Position numbers and translations under genes: made by a program. DNA of 43,462 nucleotides. It comes from Mollicutes bacterium (GTDB lineage Bacteria > Bacillota_I > Bacilli_A > Izemoplasmatales > Izemoplasmataceae). Numbering within the stretch: position 1 is the first letter of the stretch; each line of letters opens with the position of its first letter. The notes beneath the pieces are model-generated. The model saw only the letters and a list, made by a program, of their open reading frames with translations. It had not been told where the DNA came from and searched no databases. Shown here one piece after another: positions 19,077 through 27,739 of this stretch. The DNA lies in NCBI GenBank assembly GCA_003557505.1, contig PWOH01000125.1, positions 1 through 43,462 of the forward strand. The letters are read 5' to 3'.

Positions 19077-20384
19077 ATGATCCCATCCGTAGCTATTGTG
19101 GGACGCCCCAATGTTGGTAAAAGTACGCTTTTCAACCGAATCATTGGTCAGCGTTTGTCCATTACAGACGAAACACCGGGGCTTACCCGCGATCGCATTT
19201 ATGCAAAAGCGGAATGGTTAACTCGGAGTTTCAATCTTATTGACACTGGCGGCATCGATTTTGACGATGCCCCTTTTGTCCATGAAATAAAAAGTCAAAC
19301 AGAGATTGCCATCGAAGAAGCTGATGTCATAATTTTTGTAGTGGATATTCATTCTGGAATCACCGAAGAAGATTCAATGGTGGCCAGGATGTTATATAAA
19401 GCTAAAAAAGAAGTGATTTTAGCCGTGAATAAAGTTGATGACGTCATGATGACTGATAAGCTTTATGAATTTTATGCGCTTGGATTAGGCGATCCAATCC
19501 CTGTCAGCGCAGGTCATAGTGTCGGTGTGGGGGATTTACTCGATAAAGTTATTGAGTCCTTGCCAGAATCAACTCCGGAGCCTTATGATGAAGACACCAT
19601 CAAAATGTGTTTGATTGGACGTCCCAATGTAGGGAAAAGTTCACTTACCAACGCTTTGCTTGGTGTGAACCGTGTCATCGTCAGTGAAATTGAAGGAACA
19701 ACCCGTGATGCGATTGACTCTATATTTGAAAAAGATGATCAAGAATATGTTGTGATTGATACTGCCGGCCTTCGTAAACGCGGAAAAGTCTACGAAGCCG
19801 CTGAAAAATACAGTGTCTTGCGCGCTATGAGCGCCATTGAGCGCAGCGATGTTGCCCTAATTCTCATCGATGCCGAACAAGGCATCATCGAACAAGATAA
19901 GAAAATTGCGGGCTTTGCTCATGAAGCTGGCAAAGGAGTTATTATCGTTGTTAACAAGTGGGATGCGATTGAAAAAGGCAACCGTACGATGAATCTTTGG
20001 GAAGATAAAATCCGTTCGCATTTTCAGTTTATTTCCTACGCCCCAATCATCTATCTTTCCGCAACCACTAAACAACGATTAAACACATTATTTCCTGTAA
20101 TCAATAATGTCTACAAGAACTATACACGTAAAGTTCAAACCAGCGTATTAAACGATGTCATCAGCGATGCTTTCCACGCTAATCCGCCTAAAAGTCACGG
20201 TGGTGGTGTCATCAAAGCATATTATGCAACCCAAGTCAGCGTTAAACCTCCAACGTTCGTTTTATTTGTAAACAATAACGAATGGATGCATTTTACTTAT
20301 GAGCGATATCTTAAAAACCAACTCAGAAAAGCCTTTGACTTTGAAGGATGTCCCATAAAAATAATATTAAGAAAGCGTGATTAA
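19077..20384 (+). CDS. der: Ribosome biogenesis GTPase Der (EngA)
   Basis: Two GTPase domains: [14 protein letters not shown] and [25 protein letters not shown]-terminal KH-like domain. Confidence 0.97.
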   Translation: MIPSVAIVGRPNVGKSTLFNRIIGQRLSITDETPGLTRDRIYAKAEWLTRSFNLIDTGGIDFDDAPFVHEIKSQTEIAIEEADVIIFVVDIHSGITEEDSMVARMLYKAKKEVILAVNKVDDVMMTDKLYEFYALGLGDPIPVSAGHSVGVGDLLDKVIESLPESTPEPYDEDTIKMCLIGRPNVGKSSLTNALLGVNRVIVSEIEGTTRDAIDSIFEKDDQEYVVIDTAGLRKRGKVYEAAEKYSVLRAMSAIERSDVALILIDAEQGIIEQDKKIAGFAHEAGKGVIIVVNKWDAIEKGNRTMNLWEDKIRSHFQFISYAPIIYLSATTKQRLNTLFPVINNVYKNYTRKVQTSVLNDVISDAFHANPPKSHGGGVIKAYYATQVSVKPPTFVLFVNNNEWMHFTYERYLKNQLRKAFDFEGCPIKIILRKRD

Positions 20385-20385
20385 T

Positions 20386-21384
20386 ATGAATATCACCGTT
20401 ATCGGTGGCGGGTCATGGGGATTAGGGCTTTCAAAAGTACTTTCCGACAATGGCCATCAAGTCTTAGTATATGATATCGACAAAAAACTTGTTGATAAGA
20501 TTAACACCCTTCATATTTCACCTCAACTCGATGAATTTATTCCCGAAGATATCCAAGCAACAAACGATATGGCATTGGCAATGAAGCACGCTGATGTAGC
20601 GTTGTTTGTTGTGCCTACTAAAGTATTAAGAATTGCCATTGAATCGGCACTCCCTTATATTGAAAGCCCGAAGACATTCATTAATGCAGCAAAAGGAATT
20701 GAGCCCAAAACCTTCAAACGAATTAGTGAAATTTTTTACGAAATGATTCCTCAAAAATACTTTAAAGCTTTTGTTACGCTCTCAGGTCCTTCTCATGCGG
20801 AAGAAGTGATTAAAGGTCTTACTACCGCTGTGACTAGTGCATCAGAAGATGAAGAAGCCGCAAAGTTTGTGCAATCCCTCTTTCACAATCAACAATATTT
20901 CCGTGTTTACTCAAGTACCGACTTAAAAGGCGTTGAACTCGGCGGCTCACTAAAAAACATCTTTGCACTCGCCGCCGGTATTATCCGCGGTCAAGGATTA
21001 GGGGATAATGCCTTAGCAGCCTTTATGACCCGAGCATTGGTAGAAATGGAAAAAATTTATAACTATCGTGGCGCAAATTCAGAAACCTTATATGGTTTAT
21101 CTGGAATTGGCGACTTAATTGTAACCTGTACATCTCAACATTCCAGAAACTTTCAAGCCGGTTATAAGATAGGAAGTGGCAAGGATCTCGATGAAACGCT
21201 TGACTCTATGACAATGGTTGTCGAAGGGATTCGGACTACTGAGGCGGCCTATTATTTATCAAAAACGGCAAAATTAGATACCCCTATTATTGATGCTATT
21301 TATGATGTAATTTTTAATCGAAACGACCCAAAGAAGGCGTTAATGAACTTATTAGCACGCGAACAAAAAGCGGAAAACTGCTAA
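20386..21384 (+). CDS. gpsA: NAD(P)H-dependent glycerol-3-phosphate dehydrogenase
   Basis: ITVIGGGSWGLGLSKVLSDNGH; LSGPSHAEEV; KGVELGGSLKNIFALAAGIIRGQGLGDNALAAFMTRALVEM; start ATG 20386. Confidence 0.96.
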   Translation: MNITVIGGGSWGLGLSKVLSDNGHQVLVYDIDKKLVDKINTLHISPQLDEFIPEDIQATNDMALAMKHADVALFVVPTKVLRIAIESALPYIESPKTFINAAKGIEPKTFKRISEIFYEMIPQKYFKAFVTLSGPSHAEEVIKGLTTAVTSASEDEEAAKFVQSLFHNQQYFRVYSSTDLKGVELGGSLKNIFALAAGIIRGQGLGDNALAAFMTRALVEMEKIYNYRGANSETLYGLSGIGDLIVTCTSQHSRNFQAGYKIGSGKDLDETLDSMTMVVEGIRTTEAAYYLSKTAKLDTPIIDAIYDVIFNRNDPKKALMNLLAREQKAENC

Positions 21385-21430
21385 AATTTATAGTTTTTAT
21401 GCTTTTTTTCGCTAAAATAGGCGTATTTTC

Positions 21431-21459
21431 TTGCAAATGGCTTAATGACTTGCTATAAT
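21431..21459 (+). promoter_or_regulatory. Promoter of HU gene, extended -10
   Basis: TTGCAA-17 nt-TATAAT with TGC immediately upstream of the -10. Confidence 0.75.
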
Positions 21460-21500
21460 GAGCATAAGTTATAAAATTAGAAGGAGGGAATTCACAAAAT

Positions 21501-21773
21501 ATGAACAAAACAGAATTAGTAGCAAAGATAGCAGAGAATTCAGGACTTACTAAAAAGGATGCCGAAGCATCATTGAATGCAACATTAGATTCAATTCAAG
21601 ATGCATTAGTAAGCGGCGATAAAGTTGTGTTAACAGGCTTTGGAACTTTCGAGGTTAGAGAGCGCAAACCACGTGTTGGACACAACCCAAGAACAGGTGC
21701 ACCAATTAACATTGATGCACAAAGATCACCAGCCTTCAAAGCTGGAAAAGTTTTAAAAGATGCAGTAAGATAA
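21501..21773 (+). CDS. hup: HU family DNA-binding protein
   Basis: 90 aa; MNKTELVAKIAENSGLTKKDAEASLNA; GFGTFEVRERKPRVGHNPRTG. Confidence 0.97.
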   Translation: MNKTELVAKIAENSGLTKKDAEASLNATLDSIQDALVSGDKVVLTGFGTFEVRERKPRVGHNPRTGAPINIDAQRSPAFKAGKVLKDAVR

Positions 21774-21784
21774 CAATCGCTTCA

Positions 21785-21823
21785 AAAAACTTCGACTCCT
21801 TTAATGGAATCGAAGTTTTTTTT
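21785..21823 (+). terminator. Rho-independent terminator after HU gene
   Basis: aaaacttcgactcc..ggaatcgaagtttttttt. Confidence 0.85.
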
Positions 21824-21897
21824 GATAGAAATAATCTACAAAATATGGCTTTTTTAAACTACCTATGGTAGGCTTTAATTAAGGGGTTGATGTGTAT

Positions 21898-23016
21898 ATG
21901 GAGAGTTTAACAAAGAAAGCCTTCAAAGCACTACGTAATGAAGATTTAGATACTTTGAATACGCTGGATATCAACGCAGTGGACGACCAAAACCAGAACG
22001 GTCTTTTTTATGCGATTAAAGCCAAGGCATATGATTCGTTTCATTATTTATTGGAAAAAGGCTGTCCTGTCAATCATAAAAATATTCACGGCGAAACGCC
22101 TTTACATCTCGCTAGCTATATAGGGGATAAAATTCTTGTTCAAAAACTGCTTGAATATGATGGTGATATTCATCTAACGAATAATAAAGGCTCTACTCCA
22201 TTGATGTATGCATCGCTAAAAGGCGCAAAAGATGTCGTTGAGTTGCTCAGGGAATCAGGGGCTTCGTTAGAAGTAAAAGATTCCACTGGTCACAATCCTT
22301 TGTTTTATGCTGTAAGGAGTAAGAAACTTAAAGTCTTGCGTTATCTCGTAGAACACGGTGCGAATTATCATGCCTTTAATGATAAAGGCGAAAATTTACA
22401 GCATGAAGTTTCAAGAAGTGGCCTTGCATCAATGCAAGATTTTCTTTATGAGTTAAAAATCACACCATATATAGAAAATATTTATCGTCAAACGCCTTTG
22501 CATCTTGCTGCTAGACGCGGTGAAGAAATTCTTGTAGAGTCATTGCTTGGCAATGGTCTGCGTCCTGATGTTGAAGATGCCTTTTCATACACAGCGTATC
22601 AATATGCAAAAGGCTATGGAGAAGTCCAAACCATGATGGAGCGCTTCCATAATAATTTAGAGATAGAAACCTTTTATAAAAACCATCTTCTTCATCGGGC
22701 ATTAAGAAATAAAAGCCTCGATGAAGCCGAAGCGTTTATTCGCATGGAAAAAGACTTGAATACCAAAGATTATTTCGGCAACAAGCCTTTGTTTTATATT
22801 CTTTTATTAAATGATCCCTTGTGTCTGAGACTTTTGTTAAAACGTGTTAAATCATATGATAGCGTTGATTATTACAATCGTGATGCGGCCTACTACGCTG
22901 CGCTTCTTGAAAACAAAGCTTTTTTCGAACTTACTGAAATCAAAAAAGACGCACTCAATCAAGAAACATTGTCTCTAATCGAAGCGTCTGAAATTTTGCG
23001 TCCTTTATATTTCTAA
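21898..23016 (+). CDS. Ankyrin-repeat protein
   Basis: Repeats such as GETPLHLASYIGDKILVQKLLEYDGDIHLTNNKGSTPLMYASLKG. Confidence 0.88.
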   Translation: MESLTKKAFKALRNEDLDTLNTLDINAVDDQNQNGLFYAIKAKAYDSFHYLLEKGCPVNHKNIHGETPLHLASYIGDKILVQKLLEYDGDIHLTNNKGSTPLMYASLKGAKDVVELLRESGASLEVKDSTGHNPLFYAVRSKKLKVLRYLVEHGANYHAFNDKGENLQHEVSRSGLASMQDFLYELKITPYIENIYRQTPLHLAARRGEEILVESLLGNGLRPDVEDAFSYTAYQYAKGYGEVQTMMERFHNNLEIETFYKNHLLHRALRNKSLDEAEAFIRMEKDLNTKDYFGNKPLFYILLLNDPLCLRLLLKRVKSYDSVDYYNRDAAYYAALLENKAFFELTEIKKDALNQETLSLIEASEILRPLYF

Positions 23017-23747
23017 CTAATCACAAACATGGCAATCAATGCGAACATATTATAAGCCATATGGACAAAAATTGGTACAAAAATGATTTTTCCTGAATAG
23101 TAATAAATCAGAGATATCACAAGTCCCATCCCAAAATAAGGCACGATATTTAACAGCTGCATGCTATCTAAACTGATATCGGCAATAATATGAATAAATC
23201 CAAAAAAGAAACTATTGAGAATAATTGCTCCTATAAAGCCTAATGGTTTTTCAAAGACATCCCATAATCCTTTTCTAAAAACGATTTCTTCGACGATTGG
23301 TGCGAGAAACCCTGCAAAAAGGATTAATGATATAATCGCTATAGGCCCACCTTCTAAGAGACTTTCAAGTGCGGCTTGATTTTCAGGATTTACTTCATAT
23401 CCTAATTGCTCCATGGTAAGACCGATGACGCCATTCACGAGTAATATCGCAAAAAAACCAACTGCAATAAAGCCTAGTGAGCGGGCTTTGTCTGATTTGA
23501 AGTAACCCCACTGATTATCGAACAGATAGATTCTTGCAATGGAAAATAGTGCGATTGTTAGTCCTAAATACCAAAGTAGATTAAGCACGCTTAATACGAT
23601 AGCGAAAAGCTGATCATCTTCTAGCAACTCTGGGAAAATCCCAATCGCAAATACCGCAACTAACTGTAAAACAATGAAGCTAATAATATAAACGATAAGG
23701 ATTCGGATGTTCAATGGTCGTTTTCTTTTTCGATTATCTTCTTGCAT
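23013..23747 (-). CDS. CPBP family intramembrane metalloprotease
   Basis: EEIVFRKGLWDVFEKPLG (EExxxR), FGFIHI, HMAYNMFAL; multi-pass. Confidence 0.88.
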   Translation of the reverse strand: MQEDNRKRKRPLNIRILIVYIISFIVLQLVAVFAIGIFPELLEDDQLFAIVLSVLNLLWYLGLTIALFSIARIYLFDNQWGYFKSDKARSLGFIAVGFFAILLVNGVIGLTMEQLGYEVNPENQAALESLLEGGPIAIISLILFAGFLAPIVEEIVFRKGLWDVFEKPLGFIGAIILNSFFFGFIHIIADISLDSMQLLNIVPYFGMGLVISLIYYYSGKIIFVPIFVHMAYNMFALIAMFVIS

Positions 23748-23770
23748 AATAGCCTCCGTAGTCTTGATGA

Positions 23771-23785
23771 ATTGTCATTGACAAT
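23771..23785. promoter_or_regulatory. Operator-like perfect dyad in divergent intergenic region
   Basis: ATTGTCA-T-TGACAAT, 7-bp half sites. Confidence 0.35.
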
Positions 23786-23857
23786 GCAAAGTGTTATGAT
23801 AATATAATACCATATCAAAGTGACAGACAAAATATTAATGATAAAAAAGGTGATAGA

Positions 23858-24520
23858 ATGGCACATAAAAAGTCGTTTGCAGTAATCGGACTGGGACGTT
23901 TTGGAACCGCTGTAGTAGAAGAATTAATCAAAAGTAATCATGAAGTATTGGTCATTGACCGTAATCAAGATAGGATTGCCAAAGTCGCCAAAATCGCTAC
24001 GCATGCTGTTGTACTAGACACTTCAGATGAAAGTGCACTCCGTGAAGTTGGCATTACGAGTATTGACCATGTAATTGTAGCAATTGGTAAAGATATCGAA
24101 GACAGTATTTTAACGACACTTATTTTAAAAGAAATCGGTGTAAAAAAAGTTACCGTCAAAGTGCAAAACCAGTATCATGAGAAAGTTGTTGTTAAACTGG
24201 GCGCTGATGAAACCATCCAACCTGAACGTATTACTGGTACGCGTCTTGCCCACCGTATTGTTAGTGACCATATGCTTGAATTTTATGATTTAAGTGAAAA
24301 TCATAGTTTTGTTGTGATTGCAGCCGCGCCAAAAATCATGAATACCACTGTCGCCAATCTTGATTTGCGCGATCGCTTCCACATCAATCTTGTTGCCATT
24401 AAACGTGATGGAGATGTAATCATTCCAAAACCTGAAGAAACCTTTGAAGAAACCGACCAGCTGTTGCTTGTTGGTGCAAACACTGATTTGAACAAGTTTT
24501 CAGCTTGGTGCGAAAAATAA
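23858..24520 (+). CDS. TrkA/KtrA-type K+ uptake regulatory (RCK_N + RCK_C) protein
   Basis: FAVIGLGRFGTAVVEELIKSNHEVLVIDRNQDRI; VKVQNQYHEKVVVKLGADETIQPER. Confidence 0.92.
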   Translation: MAHKKSFAVIGLGRFGTAVVEELIKSNHEVLVIDRNQDRIAKVAKIATHAVVLDTSDESALREVGITSIDHVIVAIGKDIEDSILTTLILKEIGVKKVTVKVQNQYHEKVVVKLGADETIQPERITGTRLAHRIVSDHMLEFYDLSENHSFVVIAAAPKIMNTTVANLDLRDRFHINLVAIKRDGDVIIPKPEETFEETDQLLLVGANTDLNKFSAWCEK

Positions 24521-24547
24521 GCCTTTTTGTCATAAAAGGCTTTTTTT
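24521..24547 (+). terminator. Rho-independent terminator
   Basis: gcctttttgtcataaaaggcttttttt. Confidence 0.75.
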
Positions 24548-24564
24548 CATAAGGAGGTGCCGCT

Positions 24565-25146
24565 GTGAAAAAAATAGTTATTGCAAGTCATAATCAAGGA
24601 AAAATAGATGAAATTAAGCCTCATTTGTTAATGCTAGGCTATGAAGTTTATGGCCTTGATGATTTTGGCATTGACCCAGTAGAAGAGACCGGAAGAACCC
24701 TCAAAGAAAATGCTATACTCAAAGCACGTCATACCGCTAGACTATCCAACTTCATGATACTTGCGGATGATTCAGGCTTAGAAGTTGATGCACTTGGTGG
24801 AAAACCCGGTGTATTTTCAAGTCGGTATTCTTTAGAAGGCACTGATGAAGCCAATAATCTTTATTTACTAGATAAAATGAGTGATAAACTTAACCGTACT
24901 GCACGTTTTAGAACCGTCATGGTTCTGAAAGACGAACAAGGCTATGAATATGTCTTTGAAGGGGTTTTACATGGTTACATTCATACGGCATTGGAAGGCG
25001 ATAAAGGGTTTGGCTATGATCCGTTATTTATCCCGGTAGGCCATCATGAAACCTTGGGGGTTTTAGGTCCACGAATCAAAGATGAAATCTCCCATCGTAA
25101 AAAATGCCTAGACAAAGTCATCCATCACTTAAAAAACACATTATAA
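24565..25146 (+). CDS. rdgB: XTP/dITP diphosphatase (RdgB/HAM1)
   Basis: VIASHNQGKIDEIK; ILADDSGLEVDALGGKPGVFSSRYS; KGFGYDPLFIP. Confidence 0.95.
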   Translation: MKKIVIASHNQGKIDEIKPHLLMLGYEVYGLDDFGIDPVEETGRTLKENAILKARHTARLSNFMILADDSGLEVDALGGKPGVFSSRYSLEGTDEANNLYLLDKMSDKLNRTARFRTVMVLKDEQGYEYVFEGVLHGYIHTALEGDKGFGYDPLFIPVGHHETLGVLGPRIKDEISHRKKCLDKVIHHLKNTL

Positions 25147-25221
25147 TGTCACAGATTTGGCATAATGTAACGTTTGATTTATAATCAGTAATAAGAAACA
25201 CATGCATGGAGGAGGGATCGT

Positions 25222-25725
25222 TTGAAAATACTTATATTTAGTGATGTTCACGGCAAAAAAGAACGTCTTGAAGCAATTCTAAAAGCACATGAAGATGCCA
25301 AATATAAAATATCGCTTGGTGATTCAGAACTGAGAACGAAGTTCTTGCAAAAGCACGATATCATTGCAATTAAAGGGAATTATCCCTTTGATGCCGGGTT
25401 CACTTATGAACATGTCCTTGATATTGAAGGCCGCACTTTATTGCTTACGCATGGCCATAAATATCGGGTCAAATCCGGCTATGAACAATTTTATTTTAAA
25501 ATATTGGAGACTGAAGCGGATCTTGCCTTTCACGGACACACCCATATGGTAACTTGTGAAGAGGTATCAGGGAAATACATCCTTAATCCTGGCGCTGTAA
25601 ATCATGCTCGTGGAAAATTTGCAGAATCATATATCACACTTTATTTAAATAAAGCTTCCGTAGAAGTGATATGGCGAGATGCTTATAATCACAATGCTAT
25701 TAAAAAAGAGAATTTAGCCATTTAG
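25222..25725 (+). CDS. YfcE/MJ0936-family metallophosphoesterase
   Basis: ILIFSDVHGKKERLEAIL; IKGNYP; LLTHGHKY; FHGHTHM; ILNPGAVNHARG; TTG start behind GGAGG. Confidence 0.9.
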   Translation: MKILIFSDVHGKKERLEAILKAHEDAKYKISLGDSELRTKFLQKHDIIAIKGNYPFDAGFTYEHVLDIEGRTLLLTHGHKYRVKSGYEQFYFKILETEADLAFHGHTHMVTCEEVSGKYILNPGAVNHARGKFAESYITLYLNKASVEVIWRDAYNHNAIKKENLAI

Positions 25726-25752
25726 ACGTGTTGAAAATACACGTCTTTTTTT
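25724..25752 (+). terminator. Rho-independent terminator
   Basis: agacgtgt-tgaaaat-acacgtctttttt. Confidence 0.8.
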
Positions 25753-25834
25753 CAAGTTTCTTTGGTCGCTTTTCCTTTTTATTTTCCCTTTTTTATGGTA
25801 AACTTTTAAATGATATGAAGAGGAGCGTTCAAGT

Positions 25835-26239
25835 ATGGAAAATGTAAAAACCCCTAAAAAAACCCGTTCACAATTACGTGAACATATCATTGTAAAATTA
25901 TACCAAATGGATATCAGTGATAACTTTAATTTTAAACAGACGCCTCATACGTTTGTTAACGAAGCACTATCAACAATCGTTGAAAACCTAGAAGCCTTTG
26001 ATAATTTAATAGAGGACAATCTTTTTAACTGGAGACTCAAGCGACTTTCATATGTTGATCGTGCAATTTTACGCTTAGCAGTCTTTGAATTAAAACATTC
26101 CGAGACACCAACGGAAATCATCATTGACGAATCGTTAAATCTTACCCATAAATTCAGCGATGAAGGCGATAAGAAACACGTCTCCTTCAATAACCGTGTC
26201 CTAGAAAATCTCGCGACATCATTACGACGAAAAGAGTGA
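25835..26239 (+). CDS. nusB: Transcription antitermination factor NusB
   Basis: 134 aa; WRLKRLSYVDRAILRLAVFEL...PTEIIIDESLNLTHKFSDEGDKKHVSFNNRVLENLA; followed by xseA. Confidence 0.93.
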   Translation: MENVKTPKKTRSQLREHIIVKLYQMDISDNFNFKQTPHTFVNEALSTIVENLEAFDNLIEDNLFNWRLKRLSYVDRAILRLAVFELKHSETPTEIIIDESLNLTHKFSDEGDKKHVSFNNRVLENLATSLRRKE

Positions 26240-26243
26240 TTGC

Positions 26244-27518
26244 ATGGCTGAGAAGGCACTGAGTGTTACAGCACTGACGAAATACATTAAATACAAGTTT
26301 GACCAGGACAAGCATCTTAAAAACATTTTGCTTGAGGGAGAAATTTCAAACTTCAAACATAATGTCCGCGGACATTTTTATTTCACGTTGAAAGATCAAA
26401 AAGCGTCAATTAGTGCGGTCATGTTCAAAGGCAATGCCTGGAAAGTGAAATTTGAACCAAAAGATGGTATGAATGTCCTTGTACGCGGTTATGTAAGTGT
26501 CTTTGAAGTTGCCGGATCTTATCAGGTATATGTTGAAAGCATGGAAGAAGTTGGCATGGGGAATTTATATCAAGCGTATTTACAACTTAAAGATAAATTA
26601 CAAAAAGCAGGGTATTTTGAAGCGCAACACAAACAACCACTGCCCCAATTCCCTTCACAAATCGCGGTGCTAACGTCTGCGACTGGGGCTGCAGTTCGTG
26701 ACATTATCAATATTATTTCCAGACGCTATCCGTTAGTGAAAATCTTGGTCTATCCAACAACTGTGCAAGGCGAAAACGCCAAACATGAAATCGTCGAAAA
26801 TATTAAACGCGCCCAGGAGAATTCTGATAATGATTTAATTATTGTTGGTAGAGGTGGCGGGTCTATAGAAGACCTTTGGGCGTTTAATGAAGAAATCGTT
26901 GCCGAAGCCATTTTCCAATGTCGACTACCGATTATTTCTGCGGTCGGGCATGAGACTGATTTTACGATTGCGGATTTTGTGGCAGATAAACGCGCGCCAA
27001 CACCATCAGGTGCAGCTGAGATTGCAGTCCCTGATCAGATGAGCTTACTTAGAGACATCCAAAACTATCAATCACGTATTGTCGATGCACTGCGCAGAAG
27101 TATTCGCCTTCGAAAAGAAAAACTTGAAGATATTACCAACCGCTATGTGCTAAAAGATCCTAACCGCCTTTTTGAAAGACATGCCAACACTCTTGAGACA
27201 TTGCAACACCGTTTGCTACAAACTAATCCTGAGAAAAAAATAAAAGAATCACTGGAAAATCTCTCAAGACAATCACAATACTTGCATCGTAATTTAGCGG
27301 TCATCATTAACCACAAAAGTAAACAACTAGAACGACTAACGGATAAACTAAAAGTCCAAAATCCACGCTTAATCATCGAACAAGGATACAGTTTGACGAA
27401 AAAAGATGGCAAAGTTATCCGCAGTGTTAAAGATTTGTCAATTGGTGATACTGTGGAAATGGAAATGATGGATGGCTCTTTCAAAGCCACCATCAAAGAG
27501 AAAAAGGAGGATTCATAA
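26244..27518 (+). CDS. xseA: Exodeoxyribonuclease VII large subunit
   Basis: OB-fold GEISNFKHNVRGHFYFTLKD; AVLTSATGAAVRDIINIISRRYP; VGRGGGSIEDLWAFN; SAVGHETDFTIADFVADKRAPTPSGAAE. Confidence 0.96.
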   Translation: MAEKALSVTALTKYIKYKFDQDKHLKNILLEGEISNFKHNVRGHFYFTLKDQKASISAVMFKGNAWKVKFEPKDGMNVLVRGYVSVFEVAGSYQVYVESMEEVGMGNLYQAYLQLKDKLQKAGYFEAQHKQPLPQFPSQIAVLTSATGAAVRDIINIISRRYPLVKILVYPTTVQGENAKHEIVENIKRAQENSDNDLIIVGRGGGSIEDLWAFNEEIVAEAIFQCRLPIISAVGHETDFTIADFVADKRAPTPSGAAEIAVPDQMSLLRDIQNYQSRIVDALRRSIRLRKEKLEDITNRYVLKDPNRLFERHANTLETLQHRLLQTNPEKKIKESLENLSRQSQYLHRNLAVIINHKSKQLERLTDKLKVQNPRLIIEQGYSLTKKDGKVIRSVKDLSIGDTVEMEMMDGSFKATIKEKKEDS

Positions 27519-27739
27519 TGGCTAAAGAAAACTTTGAGGGTAAGTTGGAAAAACTTGAAAGTATCGTCAAAGCTTTAGAAAGTGGAGATTTGCCACTTGA
27601 TGAAGCGGTCAAAAAGTATGAAGAAGGCATCAAACTTTCCCAAGATGCCCAGGGGATACTTAAAGACGCAGAAAATACACTCAGCAAAATGATGAAAAAT
27701 GGAGAAGAAGAACCATTTGAAATTGATACTGAGGAATAA
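27518..27739 (+). CDS. xseB: Exodeoxyribonuclease VII small subunit
   Basis: FEGKLEKLESIVKALESGDLPLDEAVKKYEEGIKL. Confidence 0.95.
   Translation: MAKENFEGKLEKLESIVKALESGDLPLDEAVKKYEEGIKLSQDAQGILKDAENTLSKMMKNGEEEPFEIDTEE

Noticed and set aside
21898-23747. Ankyrin/CPBP pair as a defence or toxin-immunity unit
   Set aside because: The two genes are merely convergent (overlapping 3' ends); CPBP proteases are common and a second lies at 39572. No other support.
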